Assembly (NCBI GenBank): GCA_963971305.1
Contig: CAXARO010001026.1
Span: 16,548 to 80,547 of the forward strand
Direction of reading: 5' to 3'
DNA: 64,000 nucleotides
Origin: Arcuatula senhousia
Lineage: Eukaryota; Mollusca; Bivalvia; Mytilida; Mytilidae
Of the stretch, positions 1 to 11,641 are shown in pieces. The stretch's first letter is position 1. The number at the start of each line of letters is the position of its first letter. Below the pieces are notes generated by a model, which did no database searches, was not told the origin of the DNA, and was given only the letters and a program-made list of their open reading frames with translations. A program made the position numbers and the translations under genes.

Positions 1-987
1 GAAGTGAACAACAATTGGCAAATGCACTATTGTTCAATATCATATTTATAAATATTAATTTAATATTAAATAGAATTTATTTTCATCAGATATCAACTTG
101 TAATAACAATTATCATTAAAGCAATGAATAAAAGTAGATTGAGCTTACCATTATTTCTTTTTCCAAATTCCTTCATCTTTATAATGTAGTTATACAGTGT
201 AAATAGTATCGTATAAAATATATTAAAATCTGAAATAAAGAAAAGATCACAATATAATGTCAATTCATATATACGGATAGTTTAATTCATTTGAAAGAAG
301 ATGTGTAAAATATTTACATGTATATATTATCAGTAAGCTACTTATAATGTAAGATGATAATACAGTGCTTAACACAGTTTGAAATTTCATTTCTTTTTTT
401 TTAATCAGCTGTACGTGTTTTCAATTTGGCAAGACATCAATATAGAGTTGAGTTATGCAGGCATAACAATTGATACTGGCAAGATCACAACAAAAGCACA
501 TATACACATTATCATGTATCATTTGCATGTATCATTTAAAGTAATGTCACTTAGACGAAGAGAAATTTGTGTTACTAATTGAAATTAATTGCACTAAATT
601 TATATGTCGATATTGAAATAGAAAAAAAACCTCTTTTTAACAAATATTAAAAATAAATTAAAAAAGGTTATTAGTAAAAAAAATAACTTATTGGTATGTT
701 TTTGACAATTATGACAATAAAAGTTGTAACATTACATATTTTGACAAATGTAATAATTATGTGTAAAAATTTAATTATCATTGTAATACTTGTCATCTCT
801 GGCTCTGCATGCAAGTAATTGTAATTTAAACAAGATTCAAATAAAAAAATGAGCTATAATCGGGTTAAATTTAAAAAGTCAGTTAAAATTTAAAATAATC
901 AGTTAAGATGAGCGCAAATAAATGTGTAAATGTTTACAAAAAGTTCTGCATAACTTCAAGTATAGATAAATTATATTTACAACTTAC
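1..987. other. AT-rich sequence, no gene seen
   Basis: Very AT-rich DNA with frequent stops in all frames. The only open stretch (379-582, 67 codons) has no recognisable motif and a composition like its surroundings. No hairpin, TIR or tandem repeat was noticed. Confidence 0.6.
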
Positions 988-1019
988 CTCCTTTGTGTCT
1001 TTTTTGTGAAATGAAGCAT
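988..1019 (-). other. Possible first coding exon of a minus-strand gene
   Basis: On the minus strand an ATG at 1019-1017 opens ten codons (MLHFTKKTQR plus two bases) that run into a good donor, AG|GTAAGTTG. It lies just downstream, in minus orientation, of the promoter-like segment 1055-1150. Any further exons would be left of the window and none was found in 1-987. This may be a chance donor; the call rests on position and one splice site only. Confidence 0.22.
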
Positions 1020-1054
1020 CGTTTTCGGGTCTCCTTTAAATACTGTCTCATTTG

Positions 1055-1150
1055 GTTGTGTTTACAAACATAAAATTTTCCCCGTTTAAAGTTATAAATA
1101 GAAAATCACGTGGTGGAATTGTTTAGCTTCGACTGGAAAACTCTGGCTAA
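1055..1150 (-). promoter_or_regulatory. Promoter-like segment, copy 1 (similar to 41769-41860)
   Basis: About 95 bp are shared, with small gaps, with 41769-41860. Shared blocks include GTGTTTACAA, AATTTTCCC, an ATAAATAGA/AAAATAGAC block, CACGTGGTGGAAT (with a perfect CACGTG E-box) and CGACTGGAAAACTCTGG. Read on the minus strand the order is E-box, then a TATTTATA TATA-like box, then the possible exon 988-1019. It could equally be an ordinary dispersed repeat. Confidence 0.35.
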
Positions 1151-1567
1151 TGTCACTCAATTATTGAGTTGTGACGTAGCTTGGGATTAATGGATTAAGG
1201 TTCGATATTGTGTGTCATCCGGTTTATTTGTGTTTGTGATTGGCTTATAAATTGAAATATAGTAAATAAAATAAATTGAATATAATATATTTATCAGTAC
1301 TTAGGAGTTACTGTGTTTGAAAGTGCCTCTTCTGCGCATGTTTTAACTTATCAATGTATGATCGGAAAATTACGCTGTATTTTAACGTGACAACTGTATT
1401 GATCCTTTGACCTACATAAACTTGCGATGAAAGCAGATTCCAAAATCTAAATTAAGGTCACCTATTTGACCTACATGTGACTTATATATATGTAATCATA
1501 TTTGGTGTTTAAAAAAAAAATGTTAATTAACATGAATCTGCACGTTGAAGAAAACACATGCACTTTT
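1151..1567. other. No gene seen
   Basis: AT-rich sequence with no open frame or repeat structure that I can support. The last 7 bases (1561-1567) are the left target duplication of the element that follows. Confidence 0.5.
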
Positions 1568-1786
1568 GAGGGTGTCACAGCCCTTTTGGTACGCGGTATT
1601 CCGTGCTTTTTAAAGGGTATTCGGTACGCCAAGGTGTGGTACGCGGTACGCGATGTTTTGAATTTTTAGGCTTTTGGTACGCGTACGCCGTGATCTTTAG
1701 AGTTTTCGGTATTCCAGTCTTTTTAACGGTATTCTGTCCTTTTTTAAACGGTATTCAGTATTCTGGGGGCGGGGCTGTGACACCCC
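1568..1786. mobile_element. 219-bp TIR element with GGTAYKC internal repeats
   Basis: The ends are inverted: GGGTGTCACAGCCC near the left, GGGGCTGTGACACCC at the right. The element is flanked by a direct duplication CACTTTT at 1561-1567 and 1787-1793. The interior is a series of short direct repeats of GGTACGC/GGTATTC separated by runs of T. It has no coding capacity, so it is a non-autonomous element. The 7-bp (possibly 8-bp) duplication would suit hAT- or P-like transposases, but the family is not identified. Confidence 0.65.
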
Positions 1787-2938
1787 CACTTTTTCCATTG
1801 AAAAAAAAAAGATGAATCAGTCGATTGAATATTACACCTCAGTTCTATTGTTTAAAGTCGAACTTTCATTTTCAGAAACTTTCTTTGTGTGAATAACTCT
1901 TTTGTTCTAAAAACAATAGGCTTAATTCACAATGGCAAAAACAGGGGTTTCCAGATACCCCTGCTTTTGCGCTTGTGAACACACCTCATGTTAATAGAAC
2001 AAAAGAGCTTCTCACACAAAGAAACTTCTGTAATAGCCAGCCCAGGGCATCTGAGAAGGAAATGAAAACAGTTCACTTTATACGGTTTAAAATCAATTCT
2101 AATTTAAAAGTAGCAAAATAAAAAAAAAACAGACAAATAAAACAAAACATTCAAAAATGAAAATAAACAAACAAAACAAAGCAAGAATATGTCCAATAGA
2201 CATAATGCCGATATTTCGCAACATAAGAGACGGACGAACACACAGACGGACGAACACACAGACGGACGGACGAACAAACGTATCCGACGACTATATGTCC
2301 CAATTACTTTCGTAGATGGGGCATCAAAATGGGTTAAAGATAGAAATGGCTGGATTTCGTTAAACAGGAAGTAGGTAGACAATAGACCAGAAATTAATTC
2401 AACGGTATGGGACCCATGCTAATTACCAAGTATCAAAAGGATGTAATAAGAGGTTGCTGAGAAAACTGTTAAGAAAATTGTCCATAATTGACCATTTATG
2501 TAAATAATTAAGTAAGTCGGCAAACAGGAAGTAGATGAGAGAAGGACTCTTAATCGAACCCCACGCTAATTTAGGGACATCGTACTGCATATGTATCAAA
2601 ATACAAAATATAAAATCAAAATAAAATAAATTTTCTTCAAATACACAATTTTCTCAACTAAAATTATAATACCTGAAATTAATGATATTCAAAGGGACAG
2701 CAGCCAAAGCACATCTCTCTTCCCTGATGGTCATATAAAAACTGAATGAATCTTAAAGATATTCAGTTTAGAAGTGTTCACTGTTTTAATTAGCATGACA
2801 CAAAATCATCAGTTATTTGTAAAGTAATTAATCTGTTTAACAAGTCGATTATTCTGTTTTAATCCTATCATCTCAGTTGCTTAATATCTTGAATTAAAGA
2901 GGCCCCTGTGTGGGGAAGAAAAAAATCAGAAATATGTT
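1787..2938. repeat. Microsatellite-tailed repeat remnants
   Basis: 2221-2280 holds a degenerate GACGGACGAACACA repeat. 2360-2480 and 2521-2560 are copies of a dispersed repeat (R3) recognisable by AACAGGAAGTAGRTGAG and, in the first copy, GTTGCTGAGA. R3 also occurs at 16385, 27395, 36690 and, inverted, 46785. 1880-2040 contains an imperfect inverted pair around AGAACAAAAGAG and TTCTTTGTGTGA. The overlapping open frames here follow the repeat and are not genes. Confidence 0.5.
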
Positions 2939-3423
2939 CACAGTGTATAACCGGACAGTACGCGATCACGGAAGTTGATCACTGTCCGGTGGATAAATCC
3001 TAGTTGTATGTTATTTTTCTCCAAAATTTTTGTGGTTTTTGGTGTGTATGAACACTCTATAATATCGATTAGGAACAAAGGTAAGTTGAATTTATACCTT
3101 GCTCATTTATGGAACTTTTTAACGTTTCTTTTTGTATTTTTGACAATTCAAAATGTTAAAAAATTTCAATTGATCATCAGTGTTTGAACATTTTTTCCTT
3201 CACCGCTTAGCACATATTTGGAATTTACACACAAACTGCAATGATTTGATTAATATTTGTATTATTATCTCAAAGGGCAGTTGATAGACTCTCTACATTG
3301 ACAATGATAGTTAAGATAAAATAAACAATTTTGTTTAAAACATCAAGTTTTGTAGTTTTGGCATAATCGTTTACTGTCCGATTAATTGGTCGTTTATTTT
3401 TTGTGGGTGTCCGATTAATTGCC

Positions 3424-4379
3424 TGCTTTGAATCCTCAGGGTTTGAATAAAAAAGTTATAATTTCAAATTACATGACGTATTCCCAATTCCTTTTTTATA
3501 TTCTACAGGTGCTTATTCAAAGGCTTATGAATATATTTTCATATTTTTATGATAATCTATTTCGTTGTGTGTTTGGTTTATTTATTTATTGTACAGAATA
3601 AATGTGGGAGCTCAAAATAGTCATTACTGTTGGATTCGAAAAAAATAAATGAAGCAGTGTTCATAACAAAATGGAAATCCATTCAACAAGATGATAAAAG
3701 AAAGGGCGATTAACAGATATGAGTACATTTTAAACCCTGGGCCTACTTTTTGCATGTCACTTGCATTGTGTATGACTTATTAATGCAAATGTCAAAATGG
3801 TTCATAAGGAGCTTTCCATTGACTGGAATCTTATGAAACAAATTTTCTTATCACATTGGACAGCCAGTGTACTGAGATATTTGAGTCATTCAATGTTCAT
3901 TTACTTGTATTCATTAACGAACAACGTGCTCAAAACAGTAAAAGTCCCGTTAAGATGTGCAAACAATTTAGATCTAGATCATGGACGTAATGGAGCTGCC
4001 AACTGTTGCTAAATCCATTTTTCATATTAATAATCATAATAATAAAAAGCTGAACAATGATTTAAGTTGGTTTAAGAAATTTGGTAAGCCTTAGCGACTG
4101 TGATTGCAGATTATCACGAAAGGTTTATTAACAGCCTCGAATCTATAAACTCCCTTATAAACGGAACTATGCTGGCTATGGTAAATGCTGGAAATCAGAT
4201 GACAGTATTTATTTCCTGTTTTCTTCAATTAAAAATCGTACACCGTAAATTTATTGGACTGCCTTAATATGCGTTAATCATTGCTGGTTAGTTGATTTTT
4301 TTTACATCAGCCGATTGATGATTCTCAGCTAGCTGTCAGTAACAGTGAGTGTTCGATAGAGAGTTCCTTTACCGTCCTT
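3424..4379. other. Interior of the CACAGTG element, no gene seen
   Basis: Short open frames at 3419-3601 and 3797-4012 show no recognisable domain. They may be decayed transposase sequence or chance; nothing in them supports either reading. Confidence 0.4.
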
Positions 4380-4820
4380 TCGTTTGTTCTTGTTTTTTGT
4401 CTTATGTTCTCTCTAGTGGAATTGGACTTTGATCGATTTGATTTTTATTGTGTTAAGTTTTTGTGCTTTGTCTTGGAATATTGATAGGGGGAAGGTTGTG
4501 CCCAAAAAACTAGTTTAACCCCGCCACATATTACATGTGCCTGTCCTAAGCCAGGAATCTTTGACAAAGCTTTCGTTTGTACTTGTATTTTTGATGTTTT
4601 CTGTTCCTTGTTTAAGAAGGGGGTCTATCTGTGACTTTTTCAGGGCTGGATTTGAATTATATGCATTTTATTTAGACCATGGGCCAATTGCAGAACCGCG
4701 AGCAGTGCCAAATGGACTCGTTGAAGGCTGCTGGTGGTTGTCCATTGTGGTTTTCGTAAATTGCCGTTAAATTGTGGGTTGTGTCGCGTACACTTATTCC
4801 ACATCTCATTATTATTTTCT
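4380..4820 (+). repeat. Dispersed ~400-bp repeat R1, full copy
   Basis: Shares order and sequence with 24325-24722 and 48505-48925. The landmarks are AGGGGGAAGG, AAAAAACTAGTTTAACCCCGCC, GTGCCTGTCCTAAGCCAGG, then CGAGCAGYR, and at the end TACACTTATTCCACATCTCA. No coding capacity and no clear TIR were seen. A SINE- or MITE-like origin is possible. Here it is nested in the CACAGTG element. Confidence 0.7.
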
Positions 4821-5699
4821 ATTGTATTCACATAGTCCATAAAAAATAAAAATGACAACAAAGTTCCAGACACTACATTTTCCTATGTCTTACGCGCGTT
4901 TCGTCTATTCAAGACTCAGCAGGGGAGCTCTGTGACGCGTTGTAACAGAGCTCTACCAAAAAATAAAAAATTCCAAACACAATACGAAGAGTGTTACCGA
5001 AAATATGATTTTTTAAAGATCAAACTATGTTTGGGATAGGGGGAACTTTAGAGTTAAGACAATTTTAAACTTTAAACGCATAAAGCTTTAAACTCATGAA
5101 ACGGATAACTCATAGATTTTTTGTGTTCTAAACGTCTAACAACAAGAAAAATATCAAAGCAGAGTGGCATAAAAGCCGGAAATTTGGCAACGCTGTAAAT
5201 ATGCATAATTCAACGAGTAATCGCTCGCCAGCAATGTTTAAATAAACAAATTGAAAGATAGACAAACCATTAATATTGGAAGTAAAGTACTTTTAACTTT
5301 AAAACGTTCGAACAGGGAAGCCAATCCAGCAATGTTCTAGGCTCTTACGATATCGACCTAGCATGCGTTAGTCTACTCCATTCCAAAACCATTAAAACTG
5401 ACTGCGTTGTGTAATTCGGTATGTGTCTTTAAAGAGAGCACCTTCACCATTTGACTTTGTCCTTGGATTCATGTTAAGTTCATGTTTAGGCCGTATACAC
5501 TAGGTTTTAGTTGGATGCCTTCATATCTCAATATTAAAAGACTTAGATAGATGAATATTGCTATGCCCATGTTAATCAATCAGTGCTGACTAAATCTAAA
5601 TACCTCTTAGATTTCAGCCAAATACTAGTATATATTTGCATGGAGCAGCACACTTGAAGTGGTGTGGCCACCTGAAGTTCATCTGATTTGAGCAATTTT

Positions 5700-6600
5700 A
5701 CCTGCGTCGCCGAAGACGAAAGCAAGTCTAGTAGTCGGGTAACTCCGTCCGTCCGTCCGTCCGTCGCGCTATGGGGTGCCTGTCATGTGTAATCTGAATC
5801 TCAAAAACGAAACGCTAGATATTTTTTGAAATTGCAACACAGTGATTACAGATATATTGAAAATGTGCACCTCACCTTTTGGGGTCATTCTATAATTTCG
5901 TTGAGAAATTAGGGGCCAAAAAAGGCCGGGCCAAAACGTGATTTTTTAATTTGTTTCCACAATTACTATTGTTCTAATTGACCATATGCTATGAAACTTT
6001 ACAGTAATGTTTCTTACTGTAAAAGGAAGGGTGGGGCTGATTTTGGGTGTCCCATCTTTTTCGTTTAGAAATTAGGGGCCATAAAGGGAGTAAAAAAGCT
6101 ACTTTTTTATATGTTTCCACCATAACTTTTGTTCTGGTTGACCAAATGCTATGAAACTTTACAGTAATGTTACTAACCATAAAAGAAAGGGCATGGTTGA
6201 TTTTGGGTGTCCCCTCTTTTTTCGTTTAGAAATAAAGGCAAAAAGGGCCAAAAAAGCGACTATTTTATTTGTTTCCAAATTTACTTTTAGTACGGTACAT
6301 CAAATGCTATGAAATTTTACAGTAATGTTACTTACAATAAAAGGAAGGGTGCGGCTGTTTTTGGGTGTCCTTTCTTGTTTGTTTAGGAACGAGGGGCCCA
6401 AAAGGGGCAAAAATGCAGCTTTTTATTTATGTTCCGATTTAGATTTTTTTTTACACGTTAATTTTTGTCATATATGGGATATAAAATGGAGGATACATTT
6501 TTTTCTTGACTCACCTTTTCTGTTAAGCAATAAAGGGGACAAAAGGGGAAAAATAGAAACTGTTTTTCGTCTTATTATTTTGATAATGGGTGGCATGTGA
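5700..6600 (-). mobile_element. Tandem-core Helitron-like element (family F)
   Basis: A CCGTCCGTCCG microsatellite at 5744-5763 is followed by about four tandem copies (period about 130 bp). Each copy contains GCTATGAAACTTTACAGTAATGTT, TTTGGGTGTCCC and GTTTAGAAATWAGGGGCCA. This microsatellite-plus-core layout is that of bivalve pearl/HINE elements, here with the microsatellite on the left, opposite to most copies in the window. Ends are approximate. It is nested in the CACAGTG element. Confidence 0.55.
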
Positions 6601-6908
6601 CAAAAATACTTTGTAAGTCCACCATAGAATGCAGTGTAACAAAATATTGACTGTCCATATTTGGCCTAGAACGTACAGGGTTCAACATTTCCAGTGCGAC
6701 GCAGGGCCAGACATCGATTGGTCTTGTTAAAGTTTCATTCTGTAGTAACAGATTGTCGATCATAACTATTTGTAACGAAAATGCGGCATATACATGTATA
6801 TAAAACCTTAGATAAATATTTTCATTTGCAAAGTTTGAAAAGTCAGCTAGATTTTAAGAGAAAGGCCAACTTTTCAAATCTGAAATTTTACCTACATGTA
6901 TAATCCTT

Positions 6909-7290
6909 TTTATGCCCCCGCGACGACATGTCGGGGGCATTAAGTTTTACTCATGTCCGTACGTCCGTCCGTACGAATTTCCGTCAAGCTTTTCTCAAGA
7001 ACCGTACATGAGAATGATTTGAAACTTGGTAGGATGGTTTAATATGACAAACTGTACCTCCTCAGCGATTTTGAGACCTGTAAGACATCTACTTCTTGTT
7101 TTGGACTTAGGCTGGTGTGAAAATATGTGCACATGACTTTAAAAATTTCTGTCAAGCTTTTCGCAGAATGATTTGAAACTTAGTAGCATGTTTCAGTATC
7201 ACAAACTTTATGTCCTAAGCAACTTTCAGGTCTGCCAGACATCAACTTCCTGTTTTGGGGCCTAGCGGGGGCATCCGTGTCCTATGGACA
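6909..7290. mobile_element. Hairpin-ended repeat with CGTCCGTCC tract (family G)
   Basis: The left end has the inverted pair ATGCCCCCG/CGGGGGCAT around 10 bases, followed by GTACGTCCGTCCGTAC. Two tandem copies of a core follow, each with GTCAAGCTTTTC, GATTTGAAACTTRGTAG and a final CTTCYTGTTTTGG. The right end repeats GCGGGGGCAT. The features fit a non-autonomous Helitron-like element. Confidence 0.5.
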
Positions 7291-8086
7291 TATTCCTTCT
7301 TTATTTTTCCAAAGATTCCAATTACTTTATACAAATTCAAAGCTTAGATGAATGATCACATGTTTATATTCGATAAGTTGCTTGAACTTAAGAGAAATTA
7401 CAAAAATAGTTCTTTTGTAGTAAATGTCAATCCTCATGCAATTTTATTGCAATACTTTGTTTGGATAAGCTGCTACCTTTTATATTTGTTCCAGATTTTT
7501 TTAAAAATCATTTTGCTCTAGCTGTATACCGGGGCTGTAAGGATATTTGTCTTGTTATTGCAACATTCAACCCAACAATTAATCGGACAGATAGATATAA
7601 CTTTCTAACAATTAATGATTGTGTACAGTGGCAATTAGTCGGACAGAGACGGAGTGAGCAGTGCTCTTACAAATCCGATTATTATAAACAATCCAAACCA
7701 TTTTCGCCAAATAATTTTACACCAAAGGATTTCCTATTTAAACAGCTTTAAATGGAGATGCAATGCACTATTTCAATGTAAGTGGTTCACTAATAATTTG
7801 TTGTTTCCTTCACTGCAATGAGTTTCCATTGTCAAAAATATCAATGATTAAACCACTTTTTTCGAAAATTAAAATGATCTACATTATATATTGATAATTT
7901 AAATAATGATAAATAACAATGTAAACTAATTGTACGCTTCAATTTTTCTTAAAATTTAGTTTCGGCTGAATAAGGGCTTAAATTCATGGCCAAATCATAC
8001 ATTTTTATTAAATCAACTAGGATTTTACCACCGGACAGTGACCAACTTCCGTGATCGCTTACTGTCCGGTTATACACTGTGATGTT

Positions 8087-8905
8087 TACTAACTCAGTTT
8101 TATAATTAAATGATTATTAACTAATTATAATAAAGCAACATTTTATTGCTTTCTATCAAAAATTTGTAATCTGGTTTTGTTCTAAGTTTACTGGGAAAAT
8201 TGTCATAACGTACGTACCGGCCGGTTGAGCACGAAAGTCATTAGCTGCAAATATGTAGCCGTCCTTTGACATATTTTTCTTAGGCGGAGTAATTATATAA
8301 GCGAGCACTAGAGGGTTTTAATGTTAGAACTAGAAAGTCATTTGACACTGTGTGTTCAGAGTGTGTGTGTTGGAGACTGGAAGAATCATCGCGACCTCGG
8401 ACTCGGCATACATTACAAAATACAACTACAAAGTACAAAGATCTATGACATGAAAGTCAAAGAATTTTAATACATTTTAACTGTGACAAACAGTATCGTA
8501 CATAAAAGATTATCCTAAAATAATAAACTATGGAAATTTGATAAGATGTTAATGGAGTTCTTCAAACTGAAATAAAATGCACGGGCCTTGTCATATTATT
8601 ATAACAAGGAAATATTGGTGTTTGATTCCCAGCCTTATCAGGAAAATAGAACCTATTCCAGAGGAACGTCCAATATCATCTTCTATATATATATATATAC
8701 ATGTAGGACCCCCCCCCCAAACGAGGGATTTTATGGCACTGAAAAAAAAATGATTACTTGCATGATCTCTTATCTCTTGGTATCTTATTATACCTTCCAA
8801 TTTCAATTAATTTGAAATTTGTGGTCACATTTCTTCAAATTTATGATAATCTTTATTTGAAATTAGGATGGGAAAGATTGTTTTCCTCCTCATTGTCATT
8901 TTTAC
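8087..8905. other. No gene seen
   Basis: AT-rich sequence with a short AT microsatellite at about 8684-8700 and a C run at 8709-8717. The overlapping open frames on both strands around 8590-8810 have no recognisable motif. Confidence 0.5.
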
Positions 8906-9440
8906 CTCACCTGCCGATCAAAGGCAATGTGAGCTTATGATATTACAACGCGTCCGTCGTCGTCGTTCAAAATCTTTTCTCAGTCTTAAACCAACGAACC
9001 AATTTAACTGAACCTTTGCAGGAATGACATTTGACAAGTTGGCAACAAACTGATTCGATTAAAAAAAAATGGCTGCTGTTACTTAAAACTGAGCATAGGG
9101 TAAAATAATTTAAAATGGCTTATAACTCAGCAACTGAAACAGATAGAAAAAATCTTAAGGATCTTTGATCCACTAGAATCAAAAGCTCTTCAAAACTCTC
9201 CTATGGGTCGAAGCTGTCAAATGACTCTTTATAGGGGTTATGGCCCTTCAAAGGCTAAAAAAATGGCGTTTTATCCCGGTTTTGCCATATGAAATGAAAA
9301 CTATTGCAGACAGAAAAAACGCTGTTGCTTGCTTAAACCTTCAGGTCATTAAGCTCTACAAAAGCCTCCATTTGATCAAAGTTGTCAAATGACCCGTTAT
9401 AGGGGTTATATGGCCATTTAATGGCAAAAATAGCGGGGTT
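8906..9440 (-). mobile_element. Helitron-like tandem-core fragment, inverted
   Basis: Begins with the characteristic hairpin end CTCACCTGCCGATC...AATGTGAGCT, then a GTCCGTCGTCGTCG tract. Two core copies follow, containing ATGACYCKTTATAGGGGTTAT and AACTATTGCAGACAG. These are the reverse complement of the family A core seen at 27725-29556 and 55501-56993. The CTAG/hairpin end is missing, so the copy is truncated. Confidence 0.6.
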
Positions 9441-9687
9441 TTTTTCTCGCCTGCGACGAATTACTTTCCGGCGGCGTAAACTTATTTGTAAGACTTTTGT
9501 GGACAATGAATTGCTTGAAAAGTATGATAGCTAGGCATCTGATATCAGTTGAGATTATGGTCTACGCAACTGTCACCATGCCGTGTGACCCTGACCCCAT
9601 TTTCACGCTCCAGTGACTCTGTGAACTTTTTCGGGTCTTTATTTTTTAATAAATTTAACATGAAAAATCACAGAAATAATTTAAAAA

Positions 9688-10430
9688 AACTAGAAAATGT
9701 GTCTATGAGCCACAGGATGGCTCTCCCATTCTTGAAATATCATTGACCCTCAATGTGTATTACCTGGGATATGGACCTTTACCAAGAAATTGATCAAAAG
9801 TGTTCATGTGTAAAATAGGTCGCTTTGACCTTATTTCGTGTGGGTGGTGCCATGTTACCAAGACCCATCGAGTAGTGAAATATTATTGACCCCTAACATG
9901 TAGTATTCAAGATATGGACCTTAACCAAGAACTTTACCAAGTCATTCATGTGTAAAATATAGGTCGCTGTGACCTCATTTCTAGTGGATGGTGTCACCTT
10001 ACCCAAGACACATCTAGTAGTGAAATATCATTGACCACCCAACATCTAGTATCCAAGTTATGGACCTTAACCAAGAACTTAACCGAAGTCGTGCATGCAT
10101 AAAATATAGATCACAGTGACCTAATTTTTATTGGGTGGTGTCATGTTACCCAAGTGGTGAAATACCATTGACCATCAACATGTAGTATCTGAGATATGGG
10201 CCTTAACCAAGAACACAGTGACCTAATTTCTAGTGGGTGGTGTAGTCCTACACAAGACCCATCTGGTGGTGAAATATCATTGACCCCCAACATCTAGTAT
10301 CCGATTGATGGACCTTAACCAAGAACTTAACCAAAGTGTTACGGATGGACGTACGGACGGACGGACGGACGGACAAGGGTAAAACTATATGACCGATTCA
10401 CATACGTGGTCTGGCCATAAAACGGTTTCA
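9688..10430 (-). mobile_element. Helitron-like element with ~130-bp tandem core (family D)
   Basis: The left end reads CTAGAAAATGTGTCTAT and then the hairpin GAGCC...GGCTC. On the minus strand this is hairpin, T-rich spacer, CTAG followed by T, the canonical Helitron 3' terminus. About five tandem copies follow, each with GTGAAATATCATTGACC, CAACATSTAGTAT and ATGGACCTTAACCAAGAACTT. An ACGG microsatellite (10347-10373) and a tail ACATACGTGGTCTGGCC close it. No coding capacity. Confidence 0.65.
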
Positions 10431-10845
10431 AAATTCCAAAAGTTTGCAGCCACATGTTGTAAAATACAGGGCGTTTTAACATAAGTTCATGTTTATTCGT
10501 TAATTATTCGCACCCTTAAGACAAAAGTGGGGTCCCTGAATACTTGTATGGGGAGGGAAACACCGTTTCAGACAAAAACAAATTATCATCTAATGGCTCA
10601 CGGAATGATGGGATTTTTTGTATTAGATTAAAAAAAAATCTCTTTTATAGTTTTTTGTCTAAAAATTACAACAAATTTGTTTGTATATATGAACTTTTCA
10701 CGATTTCATTTCTTCTGGCCCTTCAACTAAAGATGAAATAACTACCATCCAAGCCTCAAAATGCAAACTTATGACTCGGTATTGTAAATCATCCACTACC
10801 ATGATGTATTTACATAAAATAACGGTATTTAATGTTGATGCAAAT

Positions 10846-10942
10846 CATCTTCACTAGCCAAGGGTTACGATCCGCTATCTCTCATCTTCACGTGAAGATG
10901 AGAGATATATAGCAGATCGTAACCCTTGGTTAGCGAAGATGG
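10846..10942. repeat. 97-bp near-perfect palindrome
   Basis: Two arms of about 47 bp pair around the centre CTTCACGTGAAG at about 10889. The arms share CATCTTCRCTA and CCAAGGGTTACGATC and differ at only a few positions plus a 3-base indel. No target duplication was recognised. It could be a foldback element or a recent cruciform-type duplication. Confidence 0.8.
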
Positions 10943-11641
10943 ATGCAAGTATATTCCTGTATTGTTTATTTTAACATTCGAGTCGTCCAGGTTTCTTTTA
11001 AAGAGAGGTCCTAAAGCGACTACGTAAATTCTTTTTTTTTTTTCGTCACATTTTGTCATGGTCTCACACAAAATGTCACAAGACAAAGCTTTTGATTTAC
11101 CATGTTTACTTTTCGATTGAATAAACTTGTTTTTACAATAGAGTAAAACGAATATTTGTAATTATCTTGCATTTTGTATTGATATTGCATGCCTTCATTT
11201 AAGAATTGAATGATTTCATTGGCGTGTAAAACCGTTGACTTTCTTCGTATATCCTTCCTTTATAGGAACACAAGGATAAATTTTAGTTATCCTGTAGCAC
11301 AGTTACTATCAATGTGGTGCAAGTATATGTACAGGCTAGGTGCGAGAATACGTCGAACAATAGTATTATTCACACGGGTAGCACAATATTAAGTTAATAG
11401 CACAATATTTGGACGCAAATGTACAAGTTACAACGCGAATGTCACTCTATTAGTAGTTTAGAAGTATTAAAAGTTAAAATCTAAAATAATCTTCTCCTGC
11501 CACCCCCCGTAACTATAAGCAGACATGCAACTACATCCACTAATGCGTATATTTCAATGTATAGGGTTAGTACATATAGGCCTATGGCTAGTTATCTATT
11601 TGTGAAGCTCGTTCAGCTTCATCAGAGTATAGTGATCCTCT
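10943..11641. other. No gene seen
   Basis: AT-rich spacer. The part nearest 11641 may be 3' untranslated sequence of the LINE remnant that follows, but no poly(A) tail or target duplication could be fixed. Confidence 0.4.

Larger units (their letters stand above)
2939..8081. mobile_element. 5.1-kb non-autonomous TIR transposon with Transib/RAG-like ends
   Basis: Terminal inverted repeats of about 66 bp (2939-3004 and 8016-8081) match at all but about five positions. Both begin CACAGTG, and the element is flanked by a perfect 5-bp duplication ATGTT (2934-2938, 8082-8086). Each TIR contains its own inverted pair, ACCGGACAGT and ACTGTCCGGT, around a 21-bp spacer. Inward lie inverted subterminal motifs TGTCCGATTAATTG (near 3378 and 3410) and their complements (near 7580 and 7636). 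CACAGTG termini with 5-bp duplications are known for Transib and RAG-like transposons. No transposase ORF is visible, and the interior is split by at least three later insertions (4380-4820, about 5700-6600, about 6909-7290). A hAT5-type element is an alternative. Confidence 0.72.

Noticed and set aside
2939..3004. A true V(D)J recombination signal (heptamer plus nonamer)
   Set aside because: Only the heptamer CACAGTG is present; no A-rich nonamer at 12 or 23 bases was seen.
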